Shown here: positions 10,892 through 19,081 of the stretch, piece after piece
How the letters are laid out: each line of letters begins with the position of its first letter
Position numbering within the stretch: position 1 is the first letter of the stretch
Source: an uncultured Muribaculaceae bacterium
Lineage (GTDB): Bacteria > Bacteroidota > Bacteroidia > Bacteroidales > Muribaculaceae
Assembly (NCBI GenBank): GCA_947176745.1
Contig: CAMWRV010000017.1
Location: forward strand, 1 to 48,552
DNA: 48,552 nucleotides
Direction of reading: 5' to 3'
Notes under the pieces: generated by a model
Databases searched by the model: none
Told to the model about the DNA's origin: nothing
What the model saw: only the letters and a program-made list of their open reading frames with translations
Program-made: the position numbers and the translations under genes

Positions 10892-11977
10892 ATGAAACTC
10901 CTGCTGTTCAGCCTGCTTTCATTCATAACCGGTGCTGCCTCCCCCGGTGCTCCGCAGGGCGCGGATCTGCTGTTTGTCGGCGACGCCATGCAGCATCAGG
11001 CTCAGCTTGACGCCGCGAAGACGGCGGCCGGGGGCAAAGGATATGACTATTCCGACTGTTTCACATATATCGCCCCCGAGATAACGGCGGCCGATTATGC
11101 CGTGTGCAATCTCGAGGTGCCCCTCGGAGGCGGCCCGGACTATACAGGCTATCCCTGCTTCTCGGCTCCCGATTCATATGCCGTCGCGCTTAAAGACGCC
11201 GGCTTCGATATGTTTCTGACGGCCAACAATCACTGCCTCGACCGTCGTGACCGCGCTGCACGCCGCACCTTCACCGCCCTCGACTCGATCGGCGTGGATC
11301 ATGTCGGCACATATCATGACGCCGCCGACCGCGAGCGCAAGGTGCCTTTCATAAAGGATATAAACGGGATCAAGGTCGGTTTTCTGAATTATACCTACGG
11401 CACAAACGGCATAGAGCCGCGCGACGGTGTCGAGGTCTCGCTCATCGACCGCGACAGGATGGCACGCGAGATAGCCCGCACCCGTGAGGCAGGGGCTGAG
11501 ATCGTGACTGTAGCCATCCACTGGGGGGTGGAGTATGTCTTGCTCCAGAACCGTAATCAGGAGGAGATCGCCGATTTTCTTGTTGATCAGGGTGTGGATT
11601 TGATCATCGGAGGTCATCCGCATGTCATACAGCCTATGAAGGTGGTTCGCAACGAGAAGGAAGACAAGGATGTTCTTGTGGTCTACTCGCTCGGAAACTT
11701 CATATCCAACATGAAGACGGCCGACACGCGCGGCGGAGCTTTGGTCAGAGCACGAATCGAGCGTGATGAAGATGGCAAGGCCAGATTTGTAAGTGCTGAC
11801 TACGACACGTTTCTCAGCGCGAAACCGACATCCCCGGGCACTAATTTCATGGTCATTCCCTCATGGATGCCCGAAAAGATTCCCGCCGGGCAGAAAGCGC
11901 ACTGGGAACTCTTCGACCGCGGGGCGCAGCGGGTCTTCGACAGATATAATGTCAGCGTTCCGCGCCGCCACCGCTGA
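10892..11977 (+). CDS. CapA family protein (poly-gamma-glutamate capsule-type metallophosphatase fold)
   Basis: The ATG at 10892 is chosen because it gives a signal peptide (MKLLLFSLLSFITGAAS) and sits right after the previous stop. The longer frame from 10793 would overlap the DUF4270 gene. The 361-residue product has the PGA_cap motif order: DLLFVGDAM, NLEVPLGG, NNHCLDR, HWGVEY, GGHPHVIQPM and YSLGNFISN. Members are exported phosphatase-like enzymes, some needed for polyglutamate capsule. No capB or capC neighbours are present, so a general envelope role is more likely. The last 55 bases of the gene are repeated at 12664-12717. Confidence 0.88.
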   Translation: MKLLLFSLLSFITGAASPGAPQGADLLFVGDAMQHQAQLDAAKTAAGGKGYDYSDCFTYIAPEITAADYAVCNLEVPLGGGPDYTGYPCFSAPDSYAVALKDAGFDMFLTANNHCLDRRDRAARRTFTALDSIGVDHVGTYHDAADRERKVPFIKDINGIKVGFLNYTYGTNGIEPRDGVEVSLIDRDRMAREIARTREAGAEIVTVAIHWGVEYVLLQNRNQEEIADFLVDQGVDLIIGGHPHVIQPMKVVRNEKEDKDVLVVYSLGNFISNMKTADTRGGALVRARIERDEDGKARFVSADYDTFLSAKPTSPGTNFMVIPSWMPEKIPAGQKAHWELFDRGAQRVFDRYNVSVPRRHR

Positions 11978-11981
11978 CGCG
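11923..11981 (+). repeat. Direct repeat copy 1 (3' end of capA)
   Basis: This segment covers the end of capA including its stop. It matches 12664-12717 with one mismatch (11928/12669) and a 5-base deletion (11941-11945 missing in copy 2). The last 36 bases are identical. Within it GTCAGCG and CGCTGAC form a 7-bp inverted repeat. Together the copies bracket an AT-rich block with two minus-strand membrane genes. Confidence 0.9.
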
Positions 11982-11992
11982 TGCCGCTATTA

Positions 11993-12265
11993 TCAGTAAA
12001 ACGCGATTGCGTATCGGTTGAATGTCGCGACGCAAAGAATTGCTCCGCACAGTATGATTATTGTAAATGCAGTGATTATGAACTGCGTGCATTTCTGTCT
12101 GAAAGCGAACCGCAGAATGTAGGAGCACCAGGCTGCACCAAACAGATATGCAGTCCAGTCAATCCACAGACAGTTGTGTTTTACAATGCTTGCAGTAACC
12201 AATATGCCGAAAACGATAGCTGCGGCATAAAATCCACGGCCTTTGTCAAATTCAGGTGTTTTCAT
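11993..12265 (-). CDS. Small three-helix membrane protein
   Basis: I do not recognise this 90-residue protein. It starts MKTPEFDKGRGFY and has three likely membrane segments (about 12-28, 36-53 and 62-83). The ATG at 12265 is preferred over the longer frame because it is preceded by ACCAGGATT, a plausible ribosome-binding site. It follows the 75-residue membrane protein by 53 bases on the same strand. Base composition is clearly more AT-rich than the neighbours. The pair sits between two copies of the capA 3' end, which suggests it arrived as one unit. Confidence 0.6.
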   Translation of the reverse strand: MKTPEFDKGRGFYAAAIVFGILVTASIVKHNCLWIDWTAYLFGAAWCSYILRFAFRQKCTQFIITAFTIIILCGAILCVATFNRYAIAFY

Positions 12266-12318
12266 AATCCTGGTTTCGTAAATGTTTCTAAGACCCAGTC
12301 CCGCCTTAATGCAGGGGC

Positions 12319-12546
12319 CTAAATGCCGGTCTGCGGGTATTTGATTTCTATGATCAGAAATGAAACAAGCATCAGCACAATACCCGCGTAAAATATAAGC
12401 CACTGTATGTCGGCTTTCATTTTATTTCGCGGATTGCTGTCATCTTCTTTAGAATTCAAAGCAAATACCCGCTTTAAGATAAAGCTGACGGTAATCAGAA
12501 CAAATCCGAGAACGATCAGACTGTAAAGAATCATTTTGGCATCCAT
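12319..12546 (-). CDS. Small two-helix membrane protein
   Basis: This unrecognised 75-residue protein begins MDAKMILYSLIVLG. Two hydrophobic segments (about 5-27 and 47-67) are joined by a charged loop (KEDDSNPRNKMKAD). The open frame, the membrane pattern and the position just upstream of a second small membrane gene support a real gene. Like its partner it is AT-rich relative to the window. Function is unknown. Immunity, holin-like or orphan regulatory roles cannot be told apart. Confidence 0.6.
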   Translation of the reverse strand: MDAKMILYSLIVLGFVLITVSFILKRVFALNSKEDDSNPRNKMKADIQWLIFYAGIVLMLVSFLIIEIKYPQTGI

Positions 12547-12663
12547 AGCGTCAGGTATCGTTATTACCGGTAAATGGAATATTCATAGGCCGATATTTTA
12601 CAGGTATAACGAATGTGAATGCTAAATGTTTGTAAAATAAGCAGTGACGCGTTTTGCGCGATT

Positions 12664-12717
12664 GGCGCGGCGGGTCTTCGAATAATGTCAGCGTTCCGCG
12701 CCGCCACCGCTGACGCG
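12664..12717 (+). repeat. Direct repeat copy 2 (remnant of capA 3' end)
   Basis: This is the second copy of the capA tail (see 11923-11981), lacking 5 bases, so it could not encode the same C-terminus in frame. It also forms a 14-bp inverted repeat with one mismatch: 12687-12700 against 12714-12727. Confidence 0.9.
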
Positions 12718-12774
12718 AAACGCTGACATATATCGGAGCGTGTTGTATCGATTTTTCTGTTAAGTTTGGGCGGT

Positions 12775-14877
12775 TCAGCGCACGGCTACTTTATACGATA
12801 GGCCGCCTGAGGAGACAATGTAGATGCCGGGAGCCACTCCGATCCGTATCTCTCCATTGATTTCCCCTTTCCAGACAATTCGTCCGTCAGTTGCCGCAAC
12901 ATATGCGTTTCCGCAGCCGGACATGACAATGTAGCCTGATGCGACAATTACTGTCAGTGCGCTTTCTTCAGTCACCGAACCGACGGATGTCAGCGGAACT
13001 CCCTCGATTCTTAGATCATCGACTGTCAGGGTAGATTTGTCAACACCGCTGCATGCGTGTATTCCCACATAGCCTCTGACAGGCTCTTCGACCTGAAAAG
13101 ACCCGGAGTAGTCGGTCGCCTGGGTCGGAACTTCCTCCTCAGGATAGATTATGACGTTTGTCATCCCTTCGGCGGCAGGTTCATTGCCCCATGCCAGACC
13201 GATACGCTCCTTATATGACGCGCTCTGCGATTTGGCATTGACCGAGACGGTGTAGATGTAATTCGGCACGAACTGGATCGGAGGCGTGATAAGCCAGTCA
13301 TCTTTTGTGTACTCACGGTCATATCCGATCGTGACATTCTTTCCGGTCGTATTGTAGACCCAGGTCTTCGACTTCGGCTCGACATTGACGCATGTCATAG
13401 TCCTGAAATCATCGACCGTGTCGAAACCGTTTTCATACGGCAGAGCGAGTGTGCCGAGTGTAAGAGACGGAGACGTGACTGTTTCCGACATCATGTCGCC
13501 GTTGACGGCTGTCACACTGTAGGTATAAGAGGCGAGTCCGCTTTCAGGTTCTTCGATTTCCTCCTCGAAAGATGTGCCTGACACGTTGTCGGCAACCGTT
13601 TCGGATGTTCCCCCTGAGATTCGTGCGACGGAGTATTTCACGTCGCCGAGATACCCCTCGTTGTCGCGTACCGCTTCCACAGGATTCCATGTGAGGCGCA
13701 TCATTCCGTCGGCAAAGCTGACCGCCAGGCCCGACGGATTTTCCGGTATGCCATATCCGACATATCCCTCGTGGGTTGCGACGGGACTTCTCCCGACATT
13801 GTTCTCAAGATATATCTTTGTCTCGACAGTTCCCGATGCGGCTACAGAGAAGGGCACAGAGATGCCGGTGTCGCCGAAAGATGCACTTCCCGATATACTC
13901 TCTCCGTCGTCGATCGTGACATGGTAATTCACAGATCCGGTAGCCGGAGTGTCATCGAAAGTGAAGGCGGGAATGTCGAAGAGAAGGCTTCCCGAGAGGG
14001 ATCCGTTCTCAAATGAATACCTTATATTTGCAGGCGAGGCCGGTGCGCCGTCCTCGGCGGCAGGCTCCGGTATGTATATTCCCGTCATCTGCGTGTTGTC
14101 GGGTACATCCATGACCTTTGTGGGCGCGGCGGTTGCCGTGTCTACCTCATAAATGTGACTTCCCGAGGAGTTCTTGACAGCCCAGTATAGTTTGCCGGTC
14201 CGCATGTCGAAAGCCGCCGAGCCGTTCACATCCGGCTTTATGCCGGTGTCTCCGACAGGAGTCATGGCTCCGGTCTCCTTGTCAACCTTGTTCAGTACGC
14301 CACCGAATGTGATTACCCAAAGCTGGTTGGCGGAGTCGAACGCCAGACTGTGCCACCGGTTGTCGGGATCGGCGCAGTCGATCGTCACGTCGACCATGTC
14401 AGGACCCTTTTTCACCTGCACGAGCTTGCGGCTCCATGTGGAACCCGGAGTGATCTTGCCGATCACATAGCGTGTGCCGCTCTGCTTGTGGAAGCCGTAG
14501 ATCACATCTGCCTCCCTGTCGTAGGCATAATCGGTGGAAAGGATGGTGCTGCTTCCGTCGCCGTCGACCGTCACCGTAGTCCAGGGGTCGGAGCCGGTGT
14601 CGAACACGTAAGTCTGCGCGCTGTATCCGCTCATCCATATCTTCGACATGTAGTATCTCCCCTCATTGTAGGTTCCGCCGCCGCTCGCCGCATAGCTTGT
14701 GGCATATGCCGGATTGGTCAGCAGGGTCTTGCCGCCGTCGGAAGTTATCTCGTAGACCGCTCCCGAGGTGTCGGATGTCATGAGATTGCCTCTCACCGTC
14801 ACCGGACGCCCGTGAGCCGCCGCCACGACTGTGAATGCCACAGTTGCGGCGATCGCTGTTCTGATCAGTCTGTTCAT
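12775..14877 (-). CDS. Large secreted protein with Fn3-like region and C-terminal sorting-like tail
   Basis: This 700-residue protein has a signal peptide (MNRLIRTAIAATVAFTVVAAAHG). The N-terminal ~280 residues look like a beta-propeller-type repeat region (LAFDSANQLWVITFGG, AAFDMRTGKLYWAV). A fibronectin III-like module follows (PSGLAVSFADGMMRLTWNPV). Then comes a jelly-roll, choice-of-anchor-type region with LPYENGFDTVDDF and DDWLITPPIQF. The last ~40 residues (DGRIVWKGE..., GIYIVSSGG..., KVAVR) resemble a type IX or Por-type sorting tail. It is 12 bases downstream of the FISUMP gene in the same operon. The substrate or ligand is unknown. Confidence 0.8.
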   Translation of the reverse strand: MNRLIRTAIAATVAFTVVAAAHGRPVTVRGNLMTSDTSGAVYEITSDGGKTLLTNPAYATSYAASGGGTYNEGRYYMSKIWMSGYSAQTYVFDTGSDPWTTVTVDGDGSSTILSTDYAYDREADVIYGFHKQSGTRYVIGKITPGSTWSRKLVQVKKGPDMVDVTIDCADPDNRWHSLAFDSANQLWVITFGGVLNKVDKETGAMTPVGDTGIKPDVNGSAAFDMRTGKLYWAVKNSSGSHIYEVDTATAAPTKVMDVPDNTQMTGIYIPEPAAEDGAPASPANIRYSFENGSLSGSLLFDIPAFTFDDTPATGSVNYHVTIDDGESISGSASFGDTGISVPFSVAASGTVETKIYLENNVGRSPVATHEGYVGYGIPENPSGLAVSFADGMMRLTWNPVEAVRDNEGYLGDVKYSVARISGGTSETVADNVSGTSFEEEIEEPESGLASYTYSVTAVNGDMMSETVTSPSLTLGTLALPYENGFDTVDDFRTMTCVNVEPKSKTWVYNTTGKNVTIGYDREYTKDDWLITPPIQFVPNYIYTVSVNAKSQSASYKERIGLAWGNEPAAEGMTNVIIYPEEEVPTQATDYSGSFQVEEPVRGYVGIHACSGVDKSTLTVDDLRIEGVPLTSVGSVTEESALTVIVASGYIVMSGCGNAYVAATDGRIVWKGEINGEIRIGVAPGIYIVSSGGLSYKVAVR

Positions 14878-14889
14878 GATAGATGCGTG

Positions 14890-15672
14890 TTATTTGGTGC
14901 AGACTGCGCGGACCGGAAATCCCATGTATCGTCCCTTGAAGTCGACTGCCAGATATTTATTGGCGCCGTAGCCCTTTTCGGTCAGAGCGTTGGCATAAAG
15001 ACAGCTCGGCGTGTAGAGTGACGATGTCCAGTAGTTGAACTCCTTGCCGCTGTTGTAGACGTCAAGCAGGTAGCGGTATCCCGCCATAGGCATGAATATG
15101 CTGTTGCCGTTCGGCCCGGTGAAAAGGAATCCGGCCGCACCGAACTCATCGTTCCCCTCCTCGAACTGTTCGGCGTTGCACATTTCGAGCAGTTCGTTCA
15201 TCTCGTCGGCTGTAGGCATTCGCCAGTCCTCGCCGAATGCTGCGGTGGCGGCGTCGTCTACGGGTTCGAGAGTATTGAGATAGTCTGGCATTCCGGCATC
15301 AGTGTTGTTGCAGTATTTCAGGAAGTAATCGATGAAATAGTCGGGGTCGGCGAAGTCGGGATCCTGATAGGGGCATGTCAGCTTGTTGTATTTGCACCCC
15401 GGATCATCGACCGTGCTCGCCCACATGAAGTAGCTGCCGTTCTCCTCGGGAGAAGTCGCGCCGACGTTGAACGATGCCCACTTCACGCTGAGTCCGAGAT
15501 CAACTGCCTCCGGCTTGCCGTCGTAGACAGTCACTTTGTCGAGATTCTCATAAGGAATCAGAGTCGATTTCCCGTCTTTGGTCATTATCTTGAGTCCCTG
15601 TGCGGATGCGCCGGCCGGTGCGAGAGATATTGCAGCTATAGCTGCAGAGCTTATGAGTGTGCTGATTTTCAT
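14890..15672 (-). CDS. Secreted FISUMP-domain protein
   Basis: This 260-residue protein has a signal peptide (ending near GASAQG). After it comes the FISUMP (Fibrobacter succinogenes major paralogous) pattern: AVDLGLSVKWASFNVGA, PEENGSYFMWAS, WRMPTADEMNELLE, YWTSSLY and a final VRAVCTK. These domains are common in secreted Bacteroidales proteins and resemble lectin-like folds. No reaction is established. The start overlaps the stop of the upstream gene by 4 bases (ATGA), so the two are translationally coupled. Confidence 0.85.
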   Translation of the reverse strand: MKISTLISSAAIAAISLAPAGASAQGLKIMTKDGKSTLIPYENLDKVTVYDGKPEAVDLGLSVKWASFNVGATSPEENGSYFMWASTVDDPGCKYNKLTCPYQDPDFADPDYFIDYFLKYCNNTDAGMPDYLNTLEPVDDAATAAFGEDWRMPTADEMNELLEMCNAEQFEEGNDEFGAAGFLFTGPNGNSIFMPMAGYRYLLDVYNSGKEFNYWTSSLYTPSCLYANALTEKGYGANKYLAVDFKGRYMGFPVRAVCTK

Positions 15673-16187
15673 TTCTTTATGATTTTAAAGGTTGTTTTGC
15701 CTGAATTGATTACATATATGCCCCCTTTGCGCATCGGGACGGATACGGAAGCATTGCCGCCGGCATCAAGTGTGGCAGTCGCCATTGTAGTGCCGTCAAT
15801 GCCAGCCACTGTGAGCAATGCGCCCGGCGTGCCTCCGCTGAAAATGATTTTTTCTCCGGAGATCGTGGCTGTTGCCTTCATGTCGTCTGTGATCATGGGC
15901 GCGTCGCCACCTTGCGACTTTTCGGTCGAGATCGTGAAGTGGTCGAGAGTCCCTTCGGGATACTCCAACTCCATTGTGGAAGATACAAGAACGAGTGTCG
16001 TTCCGGAGCAAGTCAGTGCCGGACGCTCGGCAAACGGTACGCACACCTCGCTTCCGTCCGTGTGGACTACTTTGAGATGAAAAACCGTCTCCGCTCCGGA
16101 ATCCGGGTCTTCGGCATAAGATGCCGAAGGCATGCAGATCATCATGGCCGTTCCTGCGAGAAGACTGGCGAGTAGCTTGTGTTTCAT
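15669..16187 (-). CDS. Secreted protein with C-terminal sorting-like tail, unknown function
   Basis: This 172-residue product has a signal peptide ending near SASYAED. A beta-rich body follows (FHLKVVHTDGSEVCVPFAERP), and the end, GGIYVINSGKTTFKIIKK, resembles the type IX-like tail of the 700-residue protein. I do not recognise the family, although short proteins of this layout are frequent in Bacteroidales. It is the first gene of a three-gene secreted-protein operon (16187 to 12775). Confidence 0.75.
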   Translation of the reverse strand: MKHKLLASLLAGTAMMICMPSASYAEDPDSGAETVFHLKVVHTDGSEVCVPFAERPALTCSGTTLVLVSSTMELEYPEGTLDHFTISTEKSQGGDAPMITDDMKATATISGEKIIFSGGTPGALLTVAGIDGTTMATATLDAGGNASVSVPMRKGGIYVINSGKTTFKIIKK

Positions 16188-16602
16188 GATGGTTTCAGGC
16201 GAGAGCCTGTTGTGTGTATTATTGGTTTCTGCATCCGAAGGCTCTCATTAATCGGAATGCCAGATACTGTGTTTGCCGTTTTGCTCGCGACAAATTTAAA
16301 AACAAAAATTGTATATTTTAAAGAAATAATAGTTAAAAAGTGTTAATTGGGGGGGTAAAATACAGATATTCAATTAGTTGACAATTGTTAAATTTTAATT
16401 GTATAATTTTGGAATATTGAAAAACTCAATTTTAGTGAAATATTTTTTAAACAGCACAGTGTCAGTGGTATATGTGTAAGAAAGTAGGTTTGTGTTAAAG
16501 TTTGCGAAAGACGGTTGTCAAGAAATATTTTTTTATTCCTATCGAAATGTTTATTTTTGCTTCCGGGAGTTAATGAATAATTGCCTTTTTAATCTAATTA
16601 TT
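16188..16602. other. AT-rich divergent intergenic region between two secreted-protein units
   Basis: No gene is seen here. Contents: a minus-strand -7 box TAAATTTG (16298-16291) facing the FISUMP operon, a plus-strand -7 box TATTTTTG (16552-16559) facing the gene at 16603, and a run of seven G at 16349-16355. -33 boxes are weak on both sides. Confidence 0.6.
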
Positions 16603-17937
16603 ATGAAATATAAAACACTCTTTGCTTTGTTGGCGGGTGCCACGGTCTGCATTCATGCCGCGGAATCCGCGTATCGTTATGATGACTATTCCGCAGGGCG
16701 GTCTTTCTTTTCTGACGGACAGGAGTGGGTGTTTATCCGCAACTCATCCGATGGCGGTGAGGGATTCAGGATAAAGGCCACTGTGACCGGCGACACTGTC
16801 ATCTCGTCATACATGGACTATTACGGACAGACCGTGCGGGTCGACCAGCCATGCAAGGCGATATCGGTTGTCTCAGACGATCCGTCGCGAGCGAGGCGGA
16901 GTTTCGCAGCCTATGAGTGGGATGCGGAGATTTATGTCTACAGCGACAAGGCGCGCGAGTTTGTTATGATGGCGGCGTTCAACCGTCCGGAGAATGTGAA
17001 GTTTCTTGACTGCGGTGAGAAATGGAGTGTCGGCAGAGTCGATTATGTGGCCCCGAAGGGGAGGATGCTGAAACGGTACACCTGCAGCGCGGTGGTCGGC
17101 GACAGGTCATCGGTTTGGGTCTACAGGGCGGGAGCGGATCGGGTGTGGATCAATGAAAGCAAGTGGGATGAGGGCGGCTCTCTCAGCCTTGTGTCGTATA
17201 GCGATCCGGCTGACGGCTCGGTCTGGACGCCTGACGATTATATGGTAGATACATGTGTTCCTGACAATCGTTTTTATTCCGAAGGGAAAGAGTGGGTCTA
17301 TAAGTCGGCGGCTGCTGAACGCCGGGGAGATCCAGACAAACTTGTGCATATGGAGGTCGGAGAGGAGGTGCTGAGCGAGCATATGCCATGCCGCATGGCT
17401 GCATATCATGCCGAGGGTGAGTCGGTCGGACATGAGTCGACCGTGTGTTCGCTCGGCGATGTGATGTATGAGCGCGGTTATATGGGCATGCTTGTTCCCC
17501 GCTTCGATTTCGGTATCGGCCAGGGAGAAAGAGCGGATTCCGGCGATCTCTCGTCGGAGGTGGCGGGCATCGATTATATCGAGATCAACGGTGTGAGCCG
17601 TAAAAGAATACTGTTCAAGGGGGAGAACGCGGGTTCGGTCTGGAGCTATTGGGTCGAGGGCATAGGCGCGCCGTCGGGCGACGGACTGCTTCGCCGCGAT
17701 GACTTCGACGATATGCCCGACGTCTATGTTCCCGGCTCTTTTGTCAGATGCGTCGAAGGTGGACACACTGTCTTCGAGGCTGCCGATTTCAGTGTCGGGC
17801 GCTCCTCGGTCGGAGAACTGAATGAAGACTCGCCTCATCAGGAAAAAGAGATGTATACGGCAGGCGGAATGAGATGCTCGGGCGCGACTCTCGGCTCAAT
17901 AGTGATATGCCGGGGCAAAAAATACGTTTCCGAATGA
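16603..17937 (+). CDS. Secreted protein with two internal repeats, unknown function
   Basis: The ATG at 16603 is chosen because it begins a signal peptide (MKYKTLFALLAGATVCIHAA) and lies about 43 bases after a -7 box. The longer frame from 16492 crosses that promoter. The 444-residue product contains two related halves. RSFFSDGQEWVF (from about 33) and NRFYSEGKEWVYK (from about 222) are each followed some 40 residues later by a PC-K/R motif. The second half ends with WVEGIGAPSGDGLL, a phrase seen in many Bacteroidetes secreted proteins. The C-terminus may be a degenerate sorting tail. I do not recognise a function. Confidence 0.75.
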   Translation: MKYKTLFALLAGATVCIHAAESAYRYDDYSAGRSFFSDGQEWVFIRNSSDGGEGFRIKATVTGDTVISSYMDYYGQTVRVDQPCKAISVVSDDPSRARRSFAAYEWDAEIYVYSDKAREFVMMAAFNRPENVKFLDCGEKWSVGRVDYVAPKGRMLKRYTCSAVVGDRSSVWVYRAGADRVWINESKWDEGGSLSLVSYSDPADGSVWTPDDYMVDTCVPDNRFYSEGKEWVYKSAAAERRGDPDKLVHMEVGEEVLSEHMPCRMAAYHAEGESVGHESTVCSLGDVMYERGYMGMLVPRFDFGIGQGERADSGDLSSEVAGIDYIEINGVSRKRILFKGENAGSVWSYWVEGIGAPSGDGLLRRDDFDDMPDVYVPGSFVRCVEGGHTVFEAADFSVGRSSVGELNEDSPHQEKEMYTAGGMRCSGATLGSIVICRGKKYVSE

Positions 17938-17971
17938 ATTGACCGCATCGCATACGCGTATAGGGAAAATG

Positions 17972-18008
17972 ACTGTCCCGGCAACATTCGGAAGGTTGCC
18001 GGGACAGT
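17972..18008. terminator. Convergent terminator hairpin
   Basis: A perfect 14-bp stem (17972-17985 with 17995-18008) with a 9-base loop sits between the convergent secreted-protein gene and galE. Only short T runs follow on either side (TTTT after the minus-strand reading), so it probably serves galE best. Confidence 0.7.
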
Positions 18009-18042
18009 GGTTCGCGTGCAGGTTTCTGTTATCGCGCCGGGA

Positions 18043-19065
18043 TCATTCGGAGAGACGGCATTGCCAGGCCCATGCGTGGCGCATGGTGTCGTCGATGTCT
18101 GCCTCGGCTTTCCAGCCGAGAACTTCGTTGGCGAGACGGGGGTCGGCCCAGATCTTCACGATGTCGCCTTCGCGGCGGTCTCCGATCCTGTAAGGCACTT
18201 TGACACCGGTGGCCCGTTCGAACGACGCTATCAGTTCGAGCACGGAGAGGCCGCGGCCTGTGCCGAGATTGAAGATTTCGACAGCGTCGGTGTCATCATT
18301 CTCAAGCATGCGGCGCATTGCCGTGACGTGGGCTCTGGCGAGATCGACCACATCGATATAGTCGCGTATGCACGAGCCGTCGGGCGTGTCGTAGTCATCG
18401 CCGAACACGGTCAGCTCCTTGCGTATTCCGGCGGCCGTCTGCGTCAGATAGGGCACAAGGTTCTGCGGCACACCCACCGGCAGTTCGCCGATCAGAGCCG
18501 ATGGATGCGCGCCTATCGGGTTGAAATAGCGCAGGATGATGCTCTTTATGGGAGCACCGGACCGCACATAGTCCTGTATTATCTCTTCCGAGATCTGCTT
18601 GGTGTTGCCGTAGGGAGATGTGGCTGGCTTGATCGGGGCTGTCTCGTCGATTGGATTGCGGTCCGGTTCGCCGTAGACCGTGCAGCTCGAAGAGAATACT
18701 ATTCCCTTGACGCCGTTAGACGGCATCAGCTCAAGCAGGTTTGTCAGCGTGTTGAGGTTGTTGCGGTAATAGAGGAGCGGTTTCTGCACAGATTCGCCGA
18801 CGGCCTTCGATGCGGCGAAGTTTATTATGCCTTTGATGCCGGGGTTTTCGGCAAACAGACGGCTCAGTGTATCGAGATCGGTGCAGTCGCCCTCCACGAA
18901 TGTCGGACGCTGACCGGTGATCGCCTCTATGCCGTCGAGCACCCCGCGGTTCGAATTGGAGAGGTTATCGATGATTACGACCTCGTATCCGGCGTTCTGA
19001 AGCTCGACGGTTGTGTGCGATCCGATGTAGCCGGTTCCGCCCGTCACAAGAATCTTCTCTTTCAT
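18043..19065 (-). CDS. galE: UDP-glucose 4-epimerase GalE
   Basis: GalE interconverts UDP-glucose and UDP-galactose using bound NAD. The start at 19065 (MKEKILVTGGTGYIGSH) is chosen over the longer frame because it places the GGTGYIG dinucleotide motif at residues 9-15, as in the family. The 340-residue length is normal. VFSSSCTVYG and the catalytic YGNTK (YxxxK) are present, as is RYFNPIGAHPS. It starts 16 bases after the nucleotidyltransferase stop, so the two likely work together in sugar-nucleotide supply for surface glycans. Confidence 0.96.
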   Translation of the reverse strand: MKEKILVTGGTGYIGSHTTVELQNAGYEVVIIDNLSNSNRGVLDGIEAITGQRPTFVEGDCTDLDTLSRLFAENPGIKGIINFAASKAVGESVQKPLLYYRNNLNTLTNLLELMPSNGVKGIVFSSSCTVYGEPDRNPIDETAPIKPATSPYGNTKQISEEIIQDYVRSGAPIKSIILRYFNPIGAHPSALIGELPVGVPQNLVPYLTQTAAGIRKELTVFGDDYDTPDGSCIRDYIDVVDLARAHVTAMRRMLENDDTDAVEIFNLGTGRGLSVLELIASFERATGVKVPYRIGDRREGDIVKIWADPRLANEVLGWKAEADIDDTMRHAWAWQCRLSE

Positions 19066-19081
19066 ATCGGTTGACTTTGTG

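Noticed and set aside
11981..12322. Plus-strand 113-residue frame in the mini-cassette
   Set aside because: The minus strand of the same bases encodes clear membrane segments with a better start. The plus frame has no pattern.
18007..19074. Plus-strand frame of 355 residues opposite galE
   Set aside because: Mirror of galE, and it begins inside the convergent terminator.
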